64,000 nucleotides of DNA from Cladocopium goreaui. Taxonomy: Eukaryota > Sar > Dinophyceae > Suessiales > Symbiodiniaceae. Positions 17,820 through 57,365 of the stretch are shown one piece after another (the stretch's first letter is position 1; each line of letters starts with the position of its first letter). The stretch is from positions 186,001-250,000 of the forward strand of contig CAMXCT020006573.1 of assembly GCA_947184155.2 (NCBI GenBank). The letters are read 5' to 3'. The notes under the pieces are model-generated. The model was not told the DNA's origin, did no database searches, and saw only the letters and a program-made list of their open reading frames with translations. A program made the position numbers and the translations under genes.

Positions 17820-19540
17820 GACATCACCGACATCACCGCAACTCTTGGAGGCAAAACTTTGCCTTCACTTTTATGGGAACATACGAGCAGCTTCCTGCTA
17901 GAAACTTCCGCCTCCCGCCTTGCGCGGGCTTTACTTGGATCGATAAACATTGTTGTTCAATGCTTTTCACGGTTCATGTCAGCCTAGCAGGAAACGATTT
18001 AAGTTATTTAAACCCGAAAATAAATACGTTCTTGTGGCTTCAACCAACTATTGACATGTGTGGCATTACAAAGAAAAGAGTATCACTCAATACACAATAA
18101 AACAATAGTGTTACTCAACCGCAGCATTTTATGGGAGTGAGTAAAGCTCTTTATGAGAAGATGGAAGCTGGATTTTTCATGTTCCCGTTTTCCGGGCCCC
18201 ATCATCACTGAACCTCAAGGTAAACGACACAAACACAACTATGATGCTCCCTTCCCCAGACCCTTTTAGTTCACTTTGCTCGCAGTAAACAGCTTCAGCC
18301 TAGGGTGAAGGCTGGTTTTTGCAAAAAGTCGCGAAGTCGAAAAGCTGGCACTAAAAGCAAATACTGTCTTAGGGTGAACCCCCACCGTGGTATTCTAAAT
18401 TCTGACATTCTATCTGACATATATGGTGACATAAAATCTAGCATTCTATCTGACATTTCAATTAGCTAATTAGCATTCTTACTTGCTTTTGATCTGGCAT
18501 TCTGTCTGGCATTTGATTTGACATTCTATCTGGCTTCTGTGTGGCATTCTATCTGACATTTTATCTGGTGTAGGTCCTGCGGGGCCCACGCAGAGAGCTC
18601 GTTTTTTTGGGTTCGGGTCCGGAGCTCACATACTGTTCGGGCAAGAGGATGAGGATCGAGGAGGAAGAGAAGGATGGCTCGATGTCTTATTAAAATCTTG
18701 AAACCTTTTCCTGACAGATGGGGAAAAATCGAAAAGTCGCCAAGCCGGAGCCAAAACGTAAAGTCGACATATGTCGTCATGTACTTCTTTTGCTTTTCCA
18801 CCTTTTGACTTTTTGGATTTTTGCTGAATGCTTCTCTCTTGGATGATGTGTTTGAAAACTGCACAAGCACCATCAACAAACGAAAAAAGAACGAAAAAGC
18901 TGAAAAGTCAATTATGGTGCCTTAATTCGAAGCCCAAAAAGAAAAGTCAAAGGTCGAAAACGGTTTGGCTTTCCACTTTTGCTTTTTTTGTCCAGATGTC
19001 TTTCCAGATGTCCTTCCAGCTTGGGGAGTGTGGTGACGGGCGGGGGGAATGCTGTCCATCCGCGATGTCATCCGCAAATTTTCCTTCTTGTATTACCTAG
19101 ATCCTGAACAGAGAGTACCAAGGTGCTGTCCCACAGCTTCAGATCCATTTTGAAAAAAATGCGGGCATCTTAGCGTTCTTGTCATGAAAGATGCTTTCTG
19201 GCCACCCGTGTGAGAACCCGGGGGATTATGACGATTAAGGAACCATTTCCCCCTGGATGGAACATACATTAGCAATCATTAGCATGCCTCATGCGGGAAG
19301 GGGGAAATCACATCCAACAGTCGAGGTCCTCACTGCAATCCAGGCACAAGCTTCATCATCCAGAATGGATCGCAAGGCTTCTTTTAGATCGTGGCAATCA
19401 TTCGAGAACATGGCTGCAGCAAGCAAGATTAAGTATATGCACTTCACAGTCACTAGGCTTTTCTACACTATCCTGGAGACTAGTCAACCTGGATTTGCTC
19501 GATTTGGTTGCAGCACCTTTCTTACGCTGGCTGGACCTTG
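17820..19540. other. No confident gene
   Basis: A second block of CTGGCATTCTATCTGACAT repeat lies at 18395-18565. The rest is mixed sequence with short ORFs only. I see no domain or paralogous exon. Confidence 0.5.
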
Positions 19541-19546
19541 TTCAGC

Positions 19547-19924
19547 TCATTTTAGGACTCTATATCGCAAGGTACACTCTTGAATTCTGGAGCCACGGGC
19601 CATGCACAGCTTTACATTCAGCCTCAGCTTCTGCGCAAATTTGGGGACAGTTCGCCAGGAAGCTAGGCTGACAGTGCCGAGTGGCCGCAAACTAAGCAAG
19701 GCCTGACAAGTGGCGCTGCCTTCAAACGTGAAAATGCAGTTCCTTGCCAATCCGAAGCTGGGATCTTTCAGCAATCTGACAGGCCATGTCGCCTGAAAGG
19801 ATTGAATCCTGGAGCTGCTGACCTCAAGGCCTCTGACCAAACTATATCTGTAAAGGCCCTGGCAAACCCAAAAATAAACATCCTTCCTTTCCAATATATT
19901 CACATCGCTGAAAGCGTGTTGCAT
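19547..19924 (-). CDS. Uncharacterised open frame, possible exon(s)
   Basis: An open minus-strand frame of about 125 codons contains LEVSSSRIQSFQATWPVRLL, then NCIFTFEGSATCQALLSLR. It lies downstream of the copy B lectin exons in the same orientation, so it could be a further C-terminal exon. No family was recognised and there is no paralog to test it. Confidence 0.25.
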   Translation of the reverse strand: MQHAFSDVNILERKDVYFWVCQGLYRYSLVRGLEVSSSRIQSFQATWPVRLLKDPSFGLARNCIFTFEGSATCQALLSLRPLGTVSLASWRTVPKFAQKLRLNVKLCMARGSRIQECTLRYRVLK

Positions 19925-20024
19925 TTTTTTTTCCTGACGTTTAGCACCTGACCTGGGTTTGCCAGGGCTTCAAGCTTCATGCACAAGTTGTCATGCATGA
20001 GACAAATTCAAAGAACACAAGGGC

Positions 20025-47300
<27,276 letters not shown>

Positions 47301-47309
47301 AAGACATTT

Positions 47310-49260
47310 CACCGACCAGGGACTGCAATCCATCAACTATGTACATGATGGGGCTAATCCAGTAGTTATATGTGCACATACAGTATACACATACGTGCAC
47401 ATAGGCATATACATATAAACACGTACATACAACTCGGAATACTCCAAGTGTTGCGATACCCGCGTGTGACAGGCCCATATGTAGAGATAAATATACAAAT
47501 ACGTATCCGTATACATATACGTCATACATATGCGGTTACTTGATCATACGTGTACATGAACTCCAATACAGCGCACAAAGACTCTCACCCAAACTGTATG
47601 TATTCCTGGAGGATTGTGATGGTGAAAGAAGCACTGTCCCCGACAACAGCATACTTTCACACTAAATTTCACACCCATCAACGATTTATGTCATGATTGC
47701 CATCAAAGAACAAGCCTCATCATCGGGAACTGAAGCAAGGCTTTGTACGGTTGCGTGAAGAATCGTGCTGATCGTTCAAAAATGCGGCTGCGGCAAGCGC
47801 AAGCAGGATATACACATTGCTCCTCGTTACTGGTAGTGGGCTATCGTCATGCTGGAACCCATGGGATCCCCAGCTTGGCGCATGCAATTAGCATCCATCA
47901 ATATCCGTCATTATCTATGCCACATTATGTGTATGTATAAATATGGTTCACGGATATCAGACAGCAACTACCTACAAGATCTGTTGATGTGATGTTCCTG
48001 CTCATGTTTTGCTCCAACTGCAAGCAGGTCAGTTCTCTTTTCCACGCGCGCCACGCAGACATGAAATTGTGTCTCCGCATAATGTTACCTTAGTAGCAGT
48101 AGTATATACAGCCACAAGCCTATCAGCCACAAGACGTGTAAGGGAGCTAGCTGAATTCGTGGGGAAGTAAGAAAAAGTCACCTGCAGAATGAAGAGCTTT
48201 CGCCCTGGAATCCTTGACCGCTTGATACAGTATATGAAGTAAGCCACAGCAGTTGGTAAAGGTTCTGCGAGTCATCTCTGCTCCAACCATTTTCCTCATT
48301 CCCGAAAACGCTGAAGACTAACTGCAAACATCTGCAAACATGTCATGACATGTCTGTACGCATTTACACAACCGAAAAAATCAACAACACATTTAACAAC
48401 CACAGCAAAGTACCTCTCAACCTGAGATTAACTCTGATCTCGGCAGGGGCATGCCATGCCTCGATTGTACTGGCAGCTACCAGGTTCGGAATAAACTAAA
48501 ATGATTCGCCACAGTGAAATAAGGCCACCAATCGCCGATCGCACCTTCTCCGACCACCATGATTCCCCTATTAGGAAAACATCATGTCCAGAAGTTTGGT
48601 CCATGTCTCTCTCGTAAGACTGGATCCATTTCCTCGTCGCTGCATCGAGGGTCGTTGGGCACCTCCAAAGTCAGCGATGGTAGCAACTAGTAACTGCACC
48701 AAATGCTGATAACTCACGTCCGATAATTGGAAGATAGCCCAAACGATTGGTTTCCGCCAGAAAAGATCTGAAAATATCCAAAGTGTATCAAATATAGATT
48801 GCAGATGATTGTAGATTGGTGGATCTGGGCTGAAAATCTCCCCATGTCAAAGCGAAAGATACAGGGACTTGGCAGCATCACCCAGGCACCAAAGATTGGA
48901 AGATGCCGTTGGACTGCAGGCTTGCCCTGAATTATGTCACAAATGGTTCTGACGGTGAAATTTGGGAGGTGCTGCTGGCCACGTCTTGTTTTTTCAGGCG
49001 TGTTCTATCCTGGAATCCAATCCGGTGTCCATGACACGAACATAAGTAAACCATGCTCCCATGGACAGAGAATTTGGGAAACGTCAGGTAATACCAATGT
49101 CAATGTGTGCGAACACCTTGGAAAACCAAATGTCAGTTGCCCAAAGGTCGCTCAACATGTCCATGTCTCAGGTTCTTGTGGATACTCAACACGTCTCCAG
49201 CTATTGTGAACCCCTTTTGGGTGAGGGTTGATGTCATGCATGCTCTTCTACATTTTGCTT
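47310..49260. other. No confident gene; scattered coding-like pieces
   Basis: A dinucleotide-rich GTACATATAC stretch lies at 47340-47530. Short minus frames such as EVPNDPRCSDEEMDPVL (about 48620) and YQAVKDSRAKALHSA (48195-48240, followed by CAG|GTGAC) look coding-like but cannot be assembled or assigned. Confidence 0.35.
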
Positions 49261-49269
49261 GCTGTGATG

Positions 49270-49455
49270 CCATTGCTTACGCCATCCGCACCATCTTGGC
49301 AACATAGACAGGGCTCAGCAGCAGCTGTAGACCGCCGCCACCAAAAACGAACATCTGCACACTGCCCAGAACATAGGCATTCCTCAAGATGTCGCAACAT
49401 GTGACAATTTGGAGCGTGAAACTTTGGTTGCGTTTCAGCGGATCTGGATTTGGTT
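49270..49455 (-). CDS. Possible exon of unknown gene
   Basis: The minus frame reads LRNAYVLGSVQMFVFGGGGL, then QLLLSPVYVAKM. The FGGGGL..LLS pattern faintly recalls fringe/C1GALT-type glycosyltransferases, but no other motif supports this. Low confidence. Confidence 0.25.
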
Positions 49456-49535
49456 TCTGGACCGGACTTTATACACAATGGGCCACCACACGCTCGTGCC
49501 CGTCATGAACTACCATTTACCACACACACACACAC

Positions 49536-49822
49536 ATGCTCAGAAACATCTTATCGAATTACTGATGTGGAATGCATCGGACGTGCAAAGACAACACAGT
49601 TAAACCTAACAGGAGAAATGAAAAAAAAACATATATATATATATATGACTACGGTGGCCACCAGCTGCGACTTATAATTGCGCCCAGGTGCACCACCGAA
49701 GTCCTGCAGGTACGTTTACACGGGTCCCGGGGAGGTGTCTTCGTTGGTCACCGACCCCCCCGGGACCCCGGTGACCCCCTGCAATTTATAGAAGTTTTAC
49801 ATCTATTCAGATGGTACACACA
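49536..49822 (+). repeat. 286-bp direct repeat, left copy
   Basis: Starts TGCTCAGAAACATC and ends GATGGTACACACACAC. As far as I can read it, identical to 50688-50974, 1,152 bp away. It contains A9/TATATATA, a GGCGACC-like GC-rich stretch (GGGTCCCGGGG, CCCCCCCGGGACCCC) and a tail CAATTTATAGAAG. Confidence 0.9.
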
Positions 49823-50687
49823 CACGCCCCGCCACAGCGGGGCAGATGAGATGACGATGAAAATGACATGAAAGTGAAGATGAAATGACAGTTACCTAAC
49901 CAGGACGCGAAGAGGGGAACGCAAGAGAAGAGGGAAAGAGATGGAAAGAGCAAACACCAACACGACACACCTAGCCCGAAACGGGCAAAACCCCGAAAAG
50001 GCAAGGAAAAAGAAAAAGCGAAGGCCGACAGACACGCAACCAGACCAGCGGAGGAGGGGGAGGACGGAAGCGCCTGAACCAACCTAACAAAGCGAAACCT
50101 AAGCCTACCTCGGCACGCGCAGGACCCAACCTACCTGAAGGGAGGAGAACGCAGAAACACATGAGAAAGGGGACCCATGGGGACTAGTTAGAGAAATGAT
50201 GCAACCACAACTCATGCAAGATTCGTGATAAGGCTCAAAGGCCCTCGGCATTCATTTCACAACCCTCTGGACGGCTTACGTGTTCAACCCCTGAATTACG
50301 TGCACAGTTTCAACCTCACCAACGACCATAAAAGAAAGGAGAACCACACCTAAAGCATGTCCTGAGACCTCCAAATGAATCCATGTCATGATGCATCTTG
50401 TCTGTCAAGCTCTCGAGCAACGTTGAAAAAACGAATGTTAACGTGGCAACCAGCTATGTGGATCAGTGGCATAGAAAAGGCGATGCCAGGCACAGCGGCA
50501 CACTGTTCAACACATCGACATCGACAGGTGAAACCTGGAAAAAAGGCTGGCTGTTTCACTTTACTTAGACGAATTACTAATTCAAAAGTGTAAATTCCGA
50601 CATCGTTTTACCGTCAATTTTTAGCCTAGAAAGGCTTTCCCCGAAGGGATCATACCACCTTGTCGGACAACGGTATGAGTGACACAC

Positions 50688-50974
50688 TTGCTCAGAAACA
50701 TCTTATCGAATTACTGATGTGGAATGCATCGGACGTGCAAAGACAACACAGTTAAACCTAACAGGAGAAATGAAAAAAAAACATATATATATATATATGA
50801 CTACGGTGGCCACCAGCTGCGACTTATAATTGCGCCCAGGTGCACCACCGAAGTCCTGCAGGTACGTTTACACGGGTCCCGGGGAGGTGTCTTCGTTGGT
50901 CACCGACCCCCCCGGGACCCCGGTGACCCCCTGCAATTTATAGAAGTTTTACATCTATTCAGATGGTACACACA
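50688..50974 (+). repeat. 286-bp direct repeat, right copy
   Basis: Second copy of the repeat at 49536. The 866 bp between the copies carries no ORF with a recognisable domain. A terminal-repeat (LTR/TRIM-like) element is possible because the repeat begins TG and ends in CA-rich sequence, but microsatellites at both ends hide any target duplication. Confidence 0.9.
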
Positions 50975-51021
50975 CACAAACAAACGAAGGAATATCCATA
51001 AAAAAATGATGAGAAATCAAA

Positions 51022-51045
51022 GGGCCGGATAACCCCACATGTCAA
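51022..51045 (+). repeat. 24-bp inverted repeat, left arm
   Basis: GGGCCGGATAACCCCACATG plus TCAA. Reverse complement of 54360-54383 with two mismatches; related copy at 10453-10476. Confidence 0.75.
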
Positions 51046-51119
51046 CTTCTTCCAATAAGTAGCACAAGAAAGGTGAAGACGGGATGGGAAAGGCAGGAAA
51101 GAGAAAGGAGATGGTGGAA

Positions 51120-51600
51120 GACAGATCGAGTGAGGGAGTTCTGTGTGAGAAGGTTGCGTGTGAGAAGGGTTTACACTATGGATTTGAAAAAGTATGTGTG
51201 AGTTCTGTGGATATGGTGGAAGGCAGAATGTGTGAAAGAGGTACGTCTGAGAGAGTTGCGTGTAAGAGATTTTCTTGTGAGAAGGTTGCGTGTGTGAGCA
51301 AGTTGTGTGTGAGAAAGTGTGTGTGTGTGAGTTGCGTAGAGATGGTGGAAGACAGATTGTGTGAAAGAGGTACGGATAGTTGTGTGCGAGAGAGCTGTGG
51401 GGGTCAGTTGTGTGTGAGAGAGTTGTGTGTGAGAGAGTTGTGTCTGAGGGAAGGTTGTGTGTGAGAGAGTTGTGTGAGTGTGAGAAAAAGTGTGTGTGAG
51501 TAGGGTGGAGATGGTGGAAGAGAGATTGTGTGAGAGTGTTGCGTGTGAGAGAGCTGTGTGTGAAAAAATTGTGTGTGAAATCGTTGTGTGGTATGTGTGG
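51120..51600. repeat. GTGTGAGAGAGTT repeat
   Basis: Degenerate TTGTGTGTGAGAGAG words. The minus strand gives LSHTQLSHT peptides. Related blocks at 52690-52880 and 54390-54445. Confidence 0.88.
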
Positions 51601-52129
51601 CCAAAGACAGTTGCGCCAAGACCATAGAGAGCGGTCTTGGCAACTCCTGGTCTTGGCTGCAAAAGCTTTGTTGCAGACAGACTGCTGCCCGGACAGTCAT
51701 GAAAACTGACGGTCCATCGCAGGTGTCTGCGGCAGGCAAAGGGTCGCTTTTCCGCACACGCGTCGCAGCAACCACTTGCCACGTAGCGACGGGAGCACGT
51801 GCACGATAACGACGAAAAGGCACCCGGCAGCGACACGTCATGACGAGTCACGGGGAGAGACACACAGAAGTAACAACTAGGCAGCGACAGCCGGTGAGGC
51901 AAAGCGTAGCGGCTACGCGAAGGGACCTGAGCTCTGTCAGGGCTGCATGATGTACGGACATCCAGTGGCGCAGGAGCACACAGCAAACCATTGCCGCCCA
52001 TGGCCAGCAATTCAACGGAAACGTTGCACAGACCTCAATGTCAGTGAATGCCACAACATCAACTTTGCTTCTCTTTGATTTAATTTCCCACACAAAGTGA
52101 ACGGCAATGCCACAGCTTCGGGCTCTGAA

Positions 52130-52690
52130 TTGCCACACTTGCCGTCAGTTGCCACACAAAGTGAAGTCCGATGTCGCCAAGTGCCACGCCTGCCACACAG
52201 AATGGAGGTCGATGCTTCCAAACGCCACGCCTGCCACACAGACAGCCGCGGCGCCAACGGGAACCAAGCGCGCCACCAGAGCCAGCCCAGTGAAATAAGC
52301 GCCACGGCTGCCACAGAATGAAGGTTGATGTCACCAAACGCCACGCCACACAGAATGGAGGTCGATGCTACGCCTACCACACAGACAGCCGCGGCGCCAA
52401 CAGGAACCAAGCGCGCCGCGGTGTTGATGTCGCCAAGTGCCAGGCCTGTGGTCGATGTCACCAAGTGCCACGCCTGCCACACAGAATGGAGGTCGATGCT
52501 TCCAAATGCCACGCCTGCCACACAAACAGCCGCGGCGCAACGGGACCACACAGAATGAAGGTTGATGTCACCAAACGCCGCAGCTGCCACACAGAATGGA
52601 GTGAAATAAGTGCCGCGCCTGCCACATAGAATGATGGTCGATATCCCCAAGTGCCATGCCTGCCACACAGATTGGAGGTCGAAGCTTCGA
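52130..52690. repeat. Degenerate GCCACACAGAATGGAGGTCG repeat
   Basis: Units of CACGCCTGCCACACAGA, AATGGAGGTCGATG and CCAAGTGCCA recur roughly every 50-60 bp with rearranged order. Minus peptides are of the type FCVAGVALGDI. A repeat, not a gene. Confidence 0.82.
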
Positions 52691-52979
52691 AGTGTGTGAG
52701 AGAATTGCTGTTGTGTGTGTGAGTAAGTTGTGTGTGTGAAAGAGTTGTGAGAGAGTTGTTGTGTGCTGTGAGAGAGTTGTGTGAGAGAGTTGTGTGAGAG
52801 AGTTGTGTGTGTGTGAGAGAGTTGTGAGTGAGAAAGTTGTGTGACAGAGTTGTGTGTGAAGAGTTGTTGTTGTGTGTGTGTGAGTAGTTCCCCACATCAC
52901 TGTGTGGGGTTCTTGTTTTTCGCTTGGATCCCGCCGGGGCTCCGCTCCTCCGCCCCCTCCTCCTCCGCTGCCTCCTCCT

Positions 52980-53300
52980 CACTCACACTCATCACTCCCT
53001 CCCTCCCTCACTCCCTCACTCCCTCACTCCCTCACTCCCTCACTCCCTCACTCCCTCACTCCCTCACTCCCTCACTCCCTCACTCCATCACTCCCTCACT
53101 CCCTCACTCCCTCGCTCCCTCACTCCTTCACTCCCTCACTCCCCCAGTCCCTCGCTCCCTCGCTCCCTCACTCCCACTCCCTCACTCCCCACTCCACTCC
53201 CTCACTCCATCACTCCCTCACTCATGCCCTCAACTCACTCACTCCCTCCCTCCCTCACTCCCTCCCTCCCTCCCTCCCTCCCTCACTCACTCACTCACTT
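52980..53300. repeat. CTCCCTCA microsatellite
   Basis: (ACTCCCTC)n with minor variants. Confidence 0.92.
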
Positions 53301-54066
53301 CGCGCGGCAGGCGCAGTACAGAGAGCTTCCTGGCTGCCTTTCGCGTGGCAGGCGCAGTATACACAGAGCCTCCTGGATCGATAACCTGCGGCGCGCGTTC
53401 CTGGCTGCCTTTCGCGTGGCCGGCGCAGTACACAGAGCCTCCTGGAGGAGCTGCGGCGTGCGTGGGCGCCGCTGGGCCGCGGCTGGCTTCACGTGGCAGG
53501 CGCAGTACAGAGAGCTTCCTGGCTGCCTTTCGCGTGGCCGGCGCAGTACACAAGGAGCTGCGGCGCGCGTGGGCGCCGCTGGGCCGCAGCTGGCTTCGTG
53601 TGGCAGGCGCAGTATACAGAGCTTCCTGGCTGCCTTTCGGCCTGCCAGTCCACAGAGCCTCCTGGAGGAGCTGCGGCGCGCGTGGGCGCTGGTGGGCCGG
53701 CTTCGCGTAGCAGGCGCAGTACAGAGAGCTTCCTGGCTGCCTTTCGCGTGGCAGGCACAGTACAGCTGCGGCGCGCGTGGGCGCCGGCCGTGAAGCCAGC
53801 CTGGCTGCCTTTCGCGTGGCCGGCGCAGTACACAGAGTCTCCTGGAGGAGCTGCGGCGCGCGTGGGCGCCGCTGGGCCGCGGCTGGCTTCGTGTGGCAGG
53901 CGCAGTACACACAGCTTCCTGCCTGCCTTTCGCGTGGCAGGCGCAGTCCATAGAGCCTCCTGGAGGAGCTGCGGCGCGCGTGGGCGCCGCTGGGCCGCGG
54001 CTGGCTTCGTGTGGCAGGCGCAGTATACAGAGAGCTTCCTGGCTGCCTTTCGCGTGGCATGGCGCA
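53301..54066. repeat. GC-rich tandem repeat (GCTTCCTGGCTGCCTTTCGC)
   Basis: Alternating modules (AGAGCTTCCTGGCTGCCTTT with CGCGTGGCAGGCGCAGTA, and GAGGAGCTGCGGCGCGCGTG with GGCGCCGCTGGGCCG) repeat about eight times in both frames and strands. ORFs of nearly 300 codons here are repeat translations. Confidence 0.9.
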
Positions 54067-54069
54067 GTA

Positions 54070-54330
54070 CTTATCACATCCCAACTCATCACAGCTCCAC
54101 TTCTGACAGGTCCACTTCTCATCACAACTCATCACAACTTATCACATCCCAACTCATCACAGTTCCACTTCTCACACCTCACTTCTCACAGCTCCCTTAT
54201 CACATCACAACTTCTCATTACAACTTATCACAACTTATCCCATCACAGCTCCACTTCTCACACCCCTTCTCACACCTCACTTATCACATCAGAACTCATC
54301 ACAGCTCCACTTCTCACACCTCCCCGAAGT
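54070..54330. repeat. CATCACAACTCATCACA repeat
   Basis: Degenerate TCACATC/CCACTTCTCACA words. Confidence 0.85.
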
Positions 54331-54359
54331 TCACATTAAAATCTTACATACATAAAGGC

Positions 54360-54383
54360 TTGACATGTGGGGCTATCCGGTCC
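54360..54383 (-). repeat. 24-bp inverted repeat, right arm
   Basis: TTGACATGTGGGGCTATCCG plus GTCC; pairs with 51022-51045 across 3.3 kb of tandem repeats. Confidence 0.75.
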
Positions 54384-54929
54384 TTTTATTGTGTGTGTGA
54401 GAGGGTTGTGTGTAAGTAGTGTGAGAGTGAGAGAGTTGTTGTGTGTGAGACGGAAGGCGATGGAAGACGACGGACGGGCCGGGAGTGCACGACAAAAACA
54501 AGAACCCCACACAAAGATGTGGGAAACTATAGCCGTACAAACAAGCCACCTTTGTAGGAAGATGTATGAGGCCAGCTAAGGGTCTTTCCATCTCCCATAA
54601 TCCCAAAGCATGCTAAGTGTCAAAAATCTCTCTCTGGAGATCTGCCGCCCCAATCTCTTGTAAGTTGCTAATAGATGGTCGAGCAGGTGCTCCTGTGAAC
54701 ACCCTGGTGCTGAGCAAGGGTCAAGTGACTCCGCCTCATGATCAAAAACATACATACATCAAGCGATATCAAAGGCTATGAGCATCCATCGCTTCCCGCC
54801 ACAGCTCTTCCTTTGAAAGGTTTGTGTATGTTGTGTCCTCATGTTCCGTCAGGAAGTCTGGCTCCAAAAAGTGCCAGTTCCAGGCCCACTCTTGGGCGAC
54901 ATTGTTGACGCAGCTTTGTTGCCAGTCAA

Positions 54930-55345
54930 ACCTTAATGGAAAAGCAAGCTGGAACAGTTGGTTTTAGAGGCCTCTGTGAACAGAATCCGCCGACCCCAGC
55001 TTTGGCAGTAGCCGGGGTGGCGGATAAGTATTGCTTGGCTGGCTGTAGCTGCGGCAGTCCTTCCGCGTTCGGTGCCTGGGCCGAAATCTTTCTTTTCTTG
55101 GCAGTCAGCTGCTGTCACGCCACGGGCCTCCGGCATAATCCCCGGTCCGGCCTTCAGTTGCATGGTGTTTCGGTGTGGCGAGTCCAGCGTTTTTGGCCTC
55201 TCCGTGCTGTTTTCGGACGGTGCCTGGGCCCAAATCTTTCGCTTCTTGGCGTTCAGCTGTCACGCCGTGGGCCTGTTGGTTTGGCCCAGGACACTTCCAA
55301 AATCTCCCAATCATGCTGGCAACCAACTGCGGTGCTCCTCCCACC
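54930..55345. repeat. Diverged 136-bp duplication
   Basis: GGTGCCTGGGCCGAAATCTTTC and following bases at about 55069 recur at about 55205 (GGTGCCTGGGCCCAAATCTTTC), with TCAGCTG...GTCACGCC...GGGCC at the end of both. The minus frame (GVTA..QE.KD.GPGT.R) is partly shared. Possibly two exons or a repeat; not resolved. Confidence 0.5.
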
Positions 55346-56171
55346 GCAAAGCGGGGTCTGCTTCTATAATATTCTATAACTGTTTGGATAATTGTGGGAT
55401 GCGTCTTCCAACGACAAGATTGGTGAATCTACTTTATTCCCTATCACTGGCTGCAACTGCTGGAATTTGTACTGTGACAGTGACACTACATCACTTGGCA
55501 AAGCCAACCACTGGCATGGGCGCACACATATCCAAAACCGGAACCAGATGCTCCAGCAAAAATGCATGATGACACATCGTCACGAACACGCTAAAAAGAT
55601 ATAAAAAGCTGAAAACAGGAGCATCCTCTGCTTCCCAACGGCAATGTCCCAGCAGATCTGGGCATCGATTTCCGCCATGCAACAAACCCATGTGCAACTT
55701 CTCTTCAGCTATCCAGTAGAAGGCGTTGTCGGTGGTCAGATCATTGTGACCAAAGGCAGCCTCATTGGCCGCGCTGCCAGGTCTCTACTTTTAAAATGGG
55801 TTTGCAATCAAACAAAAGCTCAACCAATCTCATCGTGGAGATGCCCAGATCGCCATCAATTCAAGGGGAAAGCATGACAAACTATTGTTGGATTTGGTGT
55901 TAGAACATTTTGAGACAATCCCAACCTTTGGCCACATGCAGACTCTGCATACTCTCTGCAATGCCAATCGGGATCAGCTGAACGTTTACAGAGATGAACA
56001 TCGACTGTTCATATACATCTTTCAATGCTGAACTGCTGAAACCCGCTGCTTGGACCGATTGCTGAATTGCTGATTAAGGACCATTTCAGGATCTTTTGAA
56101 AGCGAGGTGAGAATCTGAGGCATGTCATGGATCAGCTCCAACTCCTGAAAAAACGACTCTGGAATCACGAC

Positions 56172-56400
56172 TCAACAGCAGCAACCGGTAAGGCACGCGG
56201 GGAAAATCCAACTGCCAACCCAACTGACCAGGGGCACCTTGCCCATCAACTCGGAAGGGCATTCCCAGGTCATCCACTCTTCATTCACTTTTGTGCCCCT
56301 CAGCGTCTTCTGCATTGTGTAGGACAACCCAAAACGACCACTGAGTGCACAAAGAACCCACATCTCTCCTGAGTCGGCTGCGACAGCGAGGCAAATCGTG
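56172..56400 (-). CDS. Possible exon, unknown
   Basis: The minus frame ADSGEMWVLCALSGRFGLSY, then TLRGTKVNEEWMTWECPSEL, is open and has normal amino-acid composition. It lies downstream of the kinase-like exons in the same direction and could belong to that gene. No family recognised. Confidence 0.3.
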
Positions 56401-56849
56401 AGTATGGAAGAATAAGCTTTCATGCACTGTTCATGCACTGTAGCAAAGGCAATCAGTTCAAATAACTTCCTAGCAATCAAACCGCCCACCACAACCCCTT
56501 CCCCTTCATGCTTGCCACAGTCTCGATGAGTTTCATGAAACTTCGGCATGTTCCGAACCACCTACTGCACGAGAGAAAATCGCTATGTCAATGATCAAGT
56601 GGTCTGTGGATGTCTGCAGAAACCAATTGAATCAAGTGACTTCATCAGGTCATTCCAGTCGATGCAAACATTGCTGGAATGCTTCAATCCGAATGACCTG
56701 CCAGATGTCCAGCCTCGTTGTCTGCCCAATAGTTACAGTGAAGTTTTGCACCGTTCTCCACGAAGAGCAACTGCTCCTGCGACCAGACTTGCTGGTCATG
56801 ACATGGCGCACAGATGTGGTGACTGGTGAATTGATGCGAATTGCAACTC

Positions 56850-56950
56850 TCAAAGGTCCTCCAAGCTAGCAGCATTGCGAATTCGATGCTTCAAAGGCAA
56901 GAAAGGCTTCTGCCCGAAGTTAAGAGCTTCTGTCAGCAAGCAAAATTCAC
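56850..56950 (-). CDS. Kinase-like gene, later exon
   Basis: After acceptor CTGCAG|GTGAATT it encodes GEFCLLTEALNFGQKPFLPL, then KHRIRNAASLED. The pattern (L-LTE-L-FG---PLK-R) resembles the hinge and following loop of aminoglycoside-phosphotransferase or EcKL/CHK-kinase-like proteins. The phase left by the exon at 57332-57365 fits (VG-EF). The end is uncertain. Confidence 0.45.
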
Positions 56951-57331
56951 CTGCAGCAATATGCAACCCCCTTGCAGCCTGGTGCAACTGCCCAGCTTTA
57001 GAAAACGAAACTTGAGATCTGCGGTGGTCACATCTCTCCTGGCCTGTGAGCTTGTTGAAATCCACGAAAAAACCTGGGCCAATCTATGCTGTCCGCATGT
57101 GCTGCTTGAACTTTGAAGATGTTTGAAGTCCGTTGAAAACGCAGGATTATCTGGATGACATGCAGGTGACTCGGGAACACCAAACTTTCAGGACGGTTTA
57201 AATGTGTAGAGCTGCCTCTGCAAGTTCTGCCAAGCTTTGATGGGCCCGGCACAACCTTCACCAAGTCCGGCTCTTAATCCACCCAACAATAGGAAAGTCC
57301 AAGGTTCATTTTGGCGTCTTGAGAAACTCAC

Positions 57332-57365
57332 CCACTTTCTCCGCCAGATGATGATAGAACAGCGC
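57332..57365 (-). CDS. Kinase-like gene, small exon ALFYHHLAEKV
   Basis: A 34-nt exon between acceptor GACGAG|GCGCTG and a strong GTGAGT donor. It encodes ALFYHHLAEKV, matching the E--FY--LA--V helix that follows the ATP-binding lysine in EcKL/CHK-like small-molecule kinases. Confidence 0.5.

Noticed and set aside
51171..54419. Several ORFs of 150-300 codons
   Set aside because: All are translations of tandem repeats (GTGTGAGAG, CTCCCTCA, GCTTCCTGGCTGCC); overlapping ORFs exist on both strands.
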